Of a stretch of DNA of 10,041 nucleotides, positions 6,539 to 10,041 are shown in pieces. The first letter of the stretch is position 1; each line of letters opens with the position of its first letter. The DNA lies in assembly GCA_905221345.1 (NCBI GenBank), contig CAJNCW010000013.1:1-10041 (forward strand), given 5' to 3'. The notes beneath the pieces are model-generated. The model made no database searches, was not told where the DNA came from, and saw nothing but the letters and a program-made list of their open reading frames with translations. The stretch is from a bacterium (GTDB lineage Bacteria > Bacillota > Bacilli > Lactobacillales > Streptococcaceae). Position numbers and translations under genes: made by a program.

Positions 6539-7507
6539 ATGTCTTTTTCTGATTTAAAGCTGTTTGCCCTTTCTTCTAATAGAGAATTGGCAGAGCGTGT
6601 GGCGCAAGAGATTGGGATAGAGTTGGGGAAATCGACTGTTCGCCAATTTTCAGATGGGGAGATTCAGGTCAACATCGAAGAATCAATCCGTGGAAAACAC
6701 GTCTTTATCCTACAATCAACTAGTTCACCTGTAAATGATAATTTACTTGAAATTTTGATTATGGTGGACGCATTGAAGCGTGCTAGTGCAGAATCTGTCA
6801 ATGTTGTTATGCCTTACTATGGCTATGCTCGTCAGGATAGAAAAGCGCGCGCGCGTGAGCCAATCACTTCAAAACTCGTTGCCAACATGTTGGAAGTGGC
6901 TGGAGTGGATCGTTTGTTGACGATTGATTTGCACGCTGCACAGATTCAGGGATTCTTTGATATTCCTGTGGATCACTTGATGGGTGCTCCACTGATTGCG
7001 GACTACTTTGAACGTCGTGGCATGGTTGGCTCTGACTACGTGGTTGTCAGCCCAGACCATGGTGGGGTGACTCGTGCTCGTAAATTGGCAGAGTTTTTGA
7101 AAACTCCGATTGCGATTATTGACAAACGCCGTAGTGTAGACAAGATGAATACCAGTGAAGTGATGAACATCATTGGTAAGGTAGAAGGTAAGACTTGTAT
7201 CTTGATTGACGATATGATCGATACAGCTGGAACCATTTGCCATGCAGCGGATGCTCTTGCTGAAGCAGGTGCTGTTGAAGTTTACGCAAGCTGTACACAC
7301 CCAGTACTTTCTGGGCCAGCTATGGACAATATCCAAAAATCAGCTATTAAGAAATTGGTTGTTTTGGATACTATCTACCTACCAGAAGAGCGTTTGATTG
7401 ATAAGATTGAACAAATTTCGATTGCTCATCTTCTAGGCGATGCTATTATCCGTATCCACGAAAAACGTCCTCTTTCTCCTCTATTTAGTATTGAGAAAAC
7501 CATTTAA
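6539..7507 (+). CDS. prs: Ribose-phosphate pyrophosphokinase (PRPP synthetase)
   Basis: Prs transfers pyrophosphate from ATP to ribose 5-phosphate to give PRPP, the precursor for purines, pyrimidines, NAD, histidine and tryptophan. The 322-residue protein has the class I features: FSDGE and the ATP-side loop [15 protein letters not shown] (96-110), [11 protein letters not shown] (130-140), and the PRPP-binding loop [12 protein letters not shown] (221-232). The length and the C-terminal [13 protein letters not shown] are normal. It is transcribed alone from its own promoter. No clear terminator follows directly; a short open remnant in the same frame does. Pneumococcus carries two prs paralogues; the position after radA and the carbonic anhydrase corresponds to the first. 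Confidence 0.97.
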   Translation: MSFSDLKLFALSSNRELAERVAQEIGIELGKSTVRQFSDGEIQVNIEESIRGKHVFILQSTSSPVNDNLLEILIMVDALKRASAESVNVVMPYYGYARQDRKARAREPITSKLVANMLEVAGVDRLLTIDLHAAQIQGFFDIPVDHLMGAPLIADYFERRGMVGSDYVVVSPDHGGVTRARKLAEFLKTPIAIIDKRRSVDKMNTSEVMNIIGKVEGKTCILIDDMIDTAGTICHAADALAEAGAVEVYASCTHPVLSGPAMDNIQKSAIKKLVVLDTIYLPEERLIDKIEQISIAHLLGDAIIRIHEKRPLSPLFSIEKTI

Positions 7508-7627
7508 ATCGGGTATCTGAAAGTCTATGACCCTTCAAAAGTAGAGAAATCCTTCTTAGATAGTGATGAAGTGTCATCTTCAGAGGTAATGATTAAGGAA
7601 GAATCTCCGAAAATGTTCGTCTTTTAG
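7508..7627 (+). pseudogene. 39-codon open remnant in frame after prs
   Basis: Directly after the prs stop (TAA 7505-7507) the same frame stays open for 39 codons to TAG 7625-7627, reading GYLKVYDPSKVEKSFLDSDEV and ending ESPKMFVF. The composition looks protein-like, but there is no start codon at its head, no ribosome binding site and no family I recognise. It could be the stump of a deleted gene fused by recombination, or chance. Stop-codon readthrough would add it to Prs, but nothing in the sequence supports that. The remainder up to 7731 shows only an A/T-rich tract before the next promoter. Confidence 0.25.
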
Positions 7628-7731
7628 ACATTTCTATCAGCTATTGCTAGTAAGAAAATCGCTTGCACGGCTTATGTAGAGAAAATTTTTCCCACTTTAC
7701 TAGATTTTTTCAAAAAAAAATTAAAAAACAC

Positions 7732-7759
7732 TTGACAACCGCCATATATATGATATACT
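7732..7759 (+). promoter_or_regulatory. Strong promoter for the LPKTHAAK protein (TTGACA-16-TATACT)
   Basis: A consensus TTGACA (7732-7737), a 16-base spacer and TATACT (7754-7759) preceded by TGA (extended -10) are present. A-tracts at 7711-7728 sit where an UP element would be. Transcription would start near 7766, giving a leader of about 50 bases. Everything points to high constitutive expression. Confidence 0.85.
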
Positions 7760-7818
7760 TGTAGGTAATAAGGCCTGTCCTTATAAATTAATTATGAATT
7801 TAAAGAGGAGATAAAACA

Positions 7819-8451
7819 ATGAAAAAAGTTTTATTATCATCAGTAGCAGCACTTGCAGTATTTTCTGCAGCAGCTCCAGCTTTTGCCCAAGGTGAAAACC
7901 CAAATTCTTCTAACCAATTGATCCAAAAGAAATATGTTTCTGAACGTGATATTGCTGATGAAGTTAATACACAAGTAGCAGCACACGAAGCTGAAATCAA
8001 CGAAGAAGCTGAACGTCAACCAGCAGTTGTAGCAGCTAAGGCAGCTCTTGAAGCATACGGTTCAGGTCATCTTTACGGCGAATATGTAGCTAAAGTTGAA
8101 GCAGCTCGTACAGAAGCACGTAACATCGTTCGTAACCGTTATGTTCAAGTAATCCAAGAAAAAGTACGTGAAGCAGCTAAAGCTCAAGGTAACTACTGGA
8201 ACGATCCAACTGGTATTGAAGACAACAAACCAAACGATGTTCGTAAAGCTGAAGATCAAGCTAACCAAACAGGTAAAGGATCTGGTAAAGGATCAGCTAA
8301 ACCAACAGATGGTAAAGGATCAGCTACTCCAGAACCAGGTAAACCAGGTGCTGTAGATCAAGCTAAAAAAGCTGACGATGCAGCTAAAAAAGCTGGTGTA
8401 GCGGCTAAAGCTGGTCAAAAAGCTCTTCCAAAAACACACGCTGCTAAATAA
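7819..8451 (+). CDS. Secreted alanine-rich protein with C-terminal LPKTHAAK, likely sortase substrate
   Basis: The 210-residue precursor has a signal peptide (MKK, hydrophobic core, cleavage expected after AFA at residue 23). Residues 35-125 are Ala/Glu/Lys-rich and helix-prone, with possible coiled coil. Residues 150-180 are low-complexity (repeats of GKGS with Pro), like a wall-spanning linker. A Lys/Ala-rich helix leads to LPKTHAAK (203-210) at the very C-terminus. The motif resembles LPxTG, but the Gly is His and the hydrophobic segment and basic tail of ordinary sortase substrates are absent. The Shine-Dalgarno GAGGAG (7805-7810) is strong. The next gene is a class B-like sortase. I recall a described LPKTxAVK protein/sortase family; unverified. 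The mature function is unknown. Confidence 0.85.
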   Translation: MKKVLLSSVAALAVFSAAAPAFAQGENPNSSNQLIQKKYVSERDIADEVNTQVAAHEAEINEEAERQPAVVAAKAALEAYGSGHLYGEYVAKVEAARTEARNIVRNRYVQVIQEKVREAAKAQGNYWNDPTGIEDNKPNDVRKAEDQANQTGKGSGKGSAKPTDGKGSATPEPGKPGAVDQAKKADDAAKKAGVAAKAGQKALPKTHAAK

Positions 8452-8475
8452 TTCATTGATTTGATGAAGTAGCCT

Positions 8476-8506
8476 ATCACTGAAACTTCGTTTCAGTGAT
8501 TTTTTT
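8476..8506 (+). terminator. Terminator between substrate and sortase genes
   Basis: ATCACTGAAA (8476-8485) pairs perfectly with TTTCAGTGAT (8491-8500) around CTTCG, followed by seven T (8500-8506). No promoter is visible between it and the sortase gene, so sortase expression probably depends on partial readthrough, giving much substrate and little enzyme. Confidence 0.9.
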
Positions 8507-8536
8507 GGTAAAAGTGGAAAAGATGAAGGAGAAAAG

Positions 8537-9373
8537 ATGAGTAGACGTTCTAAGAAAAAGAATTTGTCCGTTTGGAAAATTATTGCTTCCGTAGTCACAG
8601 TAGCTATTGTTGCGGTTGGTGGGTATTTTATCATTAATAGCCTTTCTACTCCCAACGACTCAACCAACGAGCCAAAAGTTACTCAGGAAACTAAAAAACC
8701 AGCCTATACAGCCAGCGCAGAAGAAAAGGAATACCTTTCAAATAAATTTAAGGGCTTAACTTCGACCAACTCGGAGACAATTGCCTATGTCTATGCTCCT
8801 GGTACACAGTTAGATGAGCCTGTTGTTCAAACAAAGGACAATGAAACCTACCTCAATAAAACCTTTGAAGGGGACAATGTTCCTTATCTAGGTGCTGTAT
8901 TTATGGATACGGACAATAAGAAAGATTTTAGTGATCGTTTGACATGGTTGTTTGCCCATGCGAGAGGAAGTAAACTTGGCGATCATCGTATGTTCAATGA
9001 TGTGAACTATTATAGCCGTCAAGACTATTTTGATGAACATCCTTATGTTGTTATCGAAACACCTGAGAGAAAGTTCTATTATGAAGCCGTTGCGATGATC
9101 ATTGTACCAGAAGAAACAGCCTTCTATCGCACTAGTTTTGATGATGACAAAGATTTTGAAAAACAGCTAACCACTATTTACGATACAGCAGAGGTTAAAA
9201 AACCAAATGTGAAAGTATCTGCTAAGGATAAGTACCTTGTTCTTTCTACTTGTCGTGAAGAGGATGATACGATTCGTGCTAATCTCTATCTTCGCCAAAT
9301 TCCTGATTCAGAGATGAGTGAGTTTGTCAAACAACATGGAGAGAAATTGACTTATAAACCAACCAGATCATAA
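8537..9373 (+). CDS. Class B-like sortase, probably specific for the LPKTHAAK protein
   Basis: Sortases are membrane transpeptidases that cut a C-terminal sorting motif and join the protein to cell-wall peptidoglycan or another protein. The 278-residue protein has a basic cytoplasmic N-terminus, one membrane anchor (about 14-34), a polar linker, then a sortase fold. Likely catalytic residues are His141 in LFAHAR, Cys239 in YLVLSTC and Arg247. The LSTC motif, the length and the insertion between His and Cys (MFNDVNYYSRQDYFDEHPYVVIET) fit class B rather than the housekeeping class A or pilus class C. The start is set by AAGGAG (8526-8531). It lies 85 bases after the substrate gene, past a terminator. 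Substrate specificity is inferred from adjacency. Confidence 0.9.
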   Translation: MSRRSKKKNLSVWKIIASVVTVAIVAVGGYFIINSLSTPNDSTNEPKVTQETKKPAYTASAEEKEYLSNKFKGLTSTNSETIAYVYAPGTQLDEPVVQTKDNETYLNKTFEGDNVPYLGAVFMDTDNKKDFSDRLTWLFAHARGSKLGDHRMFNDVNYYSRQDYFDEHPYVVIETPERKFYYEAVAMIIVPEETAFYRTSFDDDKDFEKQLTTIYDTAEVKKPNVKVSAKDKYLVLSTCREEDDTIRANLYLRQIPDSEMSEFVKQHGEKLTYKPTRS

Positions 9374-9379
9374 AACCAG

Positions 9380-9421
9380 ATCCTCCTAAAGTCAGATAAG
9401 ATGATTTTAAGAGGATTTTTT
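9380..9421 (+). terminator. Terminator after the sortase gene
   Basis: Left arm 9380-9394 pairs with right arm 9402-9416 over 15 positions (one mismatch, one G-U) around a 7-base loop, followed by a T-run to 9421. It closes the substrate-sortase unit. Confidence 0.88.
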
Positions 9422-9447
9422 GCATTCAGATAATTCATAGCAAAAAC

Positions 9448-9476
9448 CTGCAAGCCTTTTCAAAATGTGCTATACT
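9448..9476 (+). promoter_or_regulatory. Extended -10 promoter of the CoA-binding protein gene
   Basis: TATACT (9471-9476) is preceded by TGC, an extended -10. The -35 at 17 bases spacing, CTGCAA (9448-9453), is poor. Transcription would start near 9483, immediately upstream of the strong Shine-Dalgarno AAGGAGG (9484-9490), so the leader is very short. Confidence 0.65.
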
Positions 9477-9496
9477 GAGAAAAAAGGAGGATTTCT

Positions 9497-9934
9497 ATGA
9501 GCCAAGAATTTATCAATCCAAGTGATGGTGTGATTCGTCAGTATCTGGCGACCAGTAAAACGTTAGCGGTAGTGGGCTTGTCTGATCGTGAGGAAACAAC
9601 TAGCAATCGAGTGACCAAGGAAATGCAGGCTCGAGGCTATAAAATCATTCCAGTTAATCCCAAGGCTGCAGGTGGGGAAATCTTGGGAGAAAAGGCTTAT
9701 GCGAGTCTAACTGAGATCCCTTTTCCAGTGGATATTGTCAATGTATACCGACGTAGCGAATTTTTACCAGATGTGGCGCGTGATTTTCTCAAGGCTGATG
9801 CTAAGATTTTCTGGGCGCAATTAGGACTTGAAAATATAGAAGCGGAAGAAATCTTACGTGCTGGGGGATGCGATGACATCGTGATGAATCGCTGTATTAA
9901 GAGAGAACATACTCGCTTAATTCTTGAGCAATAA
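9497..9934 (+). CDS. CoA-binding domain protein (YccU-like)
   Basis: The 145-residue protein is a single Rossmann-type CoA-binding domain like that of succinyl-CoA synthetase alpha subunits. The first strand and glycine loop are LAVVGLSDRE (23-32). IIPVNPK (50-56) ends the second strand, followed by DIVNVYR (79-85) and a C-terminal segment AQLGLENIEAEEILRAGGCDDIVMNRCIKREH with the conserved Asn-Arg-Cys. Proteins of this family bind CoA, but their cellular role is not established. There is no catalytic partner nearby; it has its own promoter and terminator. The start at 9497 is fixed by AAGGAGG seven bases upstream. The length is normal and no defects are seen. Confidence 0.88.
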   Translation: MSQEFINPSDGVIRQYLATSKTLAVVGLSDREETTSNRVTKEMQARGYKIIPVNPKAAGGEILGEKAYASLTEIPFPVDIVNVYRRSEFLPDVARDFLKADAKIFWAQLGLENIEAEEILRAGGCDDIVMNRCIKREHTRLILEQ

Positions 9935-9961
9935 AAAGGTAGCCAGTAGGCTACCTTTTTT
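9934..9961 (+). terminator. Terminator after the CoA-binding protein gene
   Basis: AAAAGGTAGCC (9934-9944) pairs with GGCTACCTTTT (9949-9959) around AGTA, with more T following. The hairpin begins within the stop codon. The A-run on the left gives it some capacity to terminate in the opposite direction too. Confidence 0.93.
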
Positions 9962-9982
9962 GTATTATGTGACTATTAGTCC

Positions 9983-10031
9983 GTCTCGCTCCGTCAGGTG
10001 CGAGACAAATAAACCACCCGCTATGCGGGTG
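9983..10031. repeat. Two GC-rich hairpins, possible end of a REP or IS200-like element
   Basis: GTCTCGC (9983-9989) pairs with GCGAGAC (10000-10006) around a 10-base loop. CACCCGC (10015-10021) pairs with GCGGGTG (10025-10031) around TAT. Neither has a T-run, so they are not ordinary terminators. The segment is much richer in G+C than other intergenic DNA here. Tight subterminal hairpins of this kind occur at ends of IS200/IS605 elements and in REP sequences, but the window ends before any transposase could be seen. Confidence 0.35.
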
Positions 10032-10041
10032 CGCATCGAAG

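Noticed and set aside
8320..8667. 115-codon reverse-strand ORF across the substrate-sortase junction
   Set aside because: It spans the terminator hairpin and lies opposite two well-supported genes; no promoter or ribosome site on that strand.

Overview
The window looks like chromosomal DNA of a low-GC Gram-positive in the Streptococcus mitis / oralis / pneumoniae group. This rests on the gene order (rRNA-tRNA-Asn, comW, purA, tadA, SRP RNA, dut, [variable gene], radA, beta-carbonic anhydrase, prs) and on a ComW-like protein, a family I know only from this group. Other supports are a CiaR-type TTTAAG-N5-TTTAAG promoter with a csRNA-like small RNA, and a sigma-X (ComX) type cin-box ahead of dut. 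Species assignment is inference; no search was run.

Layout. 1-191: 3' end of a 5S rRNA, a tRNA-Asn and a weak terminator, the tail of an rRNA operon. 192-560: no ordinary gene, but much structure: a long-range 9-bp inverted repeat, a 12-codon mini-ORF with a strong ribosome binding site, a perfect 2 x 28 bp tandem repeat, an 18-bp hairpin, and a putative ComE box with a -10 element. 583-819: comW. 821-979: remnant of an unidentified coding sequence, whose end carries the purA promoter. 1049-2335: purA with a hairpin in its leader. 2342-2480: CiaR-type promoter and csRNA. 2533-3000: tadA. 3043-3120: SRP RNA. 3130-5757: the late-competence unit dut, an AT-rich membrane-protein gene of unknown function, and radA with an apparent ATC start. 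5830-6324: beta-carbonic anhydrase. 6539-7507: ribose-phosphate pyrophosphokinase. 7508-7731: non-coding apart from a 39-codon open remnant. 7732-9421: a secreted protein ending in LPKTHAAK and a class B-like sortase, most likely a dedicated substrate-enzyme pair. 9497-9934: a small CoA-binding protein. 9983-10031: two GC-rich hairpins that may begin a mobile or repeat element beyond the window edge.

How the parts connect. Three layers of competence control lie within about 4 kb: comW (activator and stabiliser of sigma-X) behind a putative ComE box, a CiaR-dependent small RNA whose relatives repress comC, and a sigma-X target operon (dut to radA). PurA, Prs, Dut and TadA are housekeeping nucleotide and tRNA functions. 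The most unusual items are the foreign-looking membrane gene inside the competence operon, the radA start codon, the sortase/LPKTHAAK pair, and the structured element upstream of comW.
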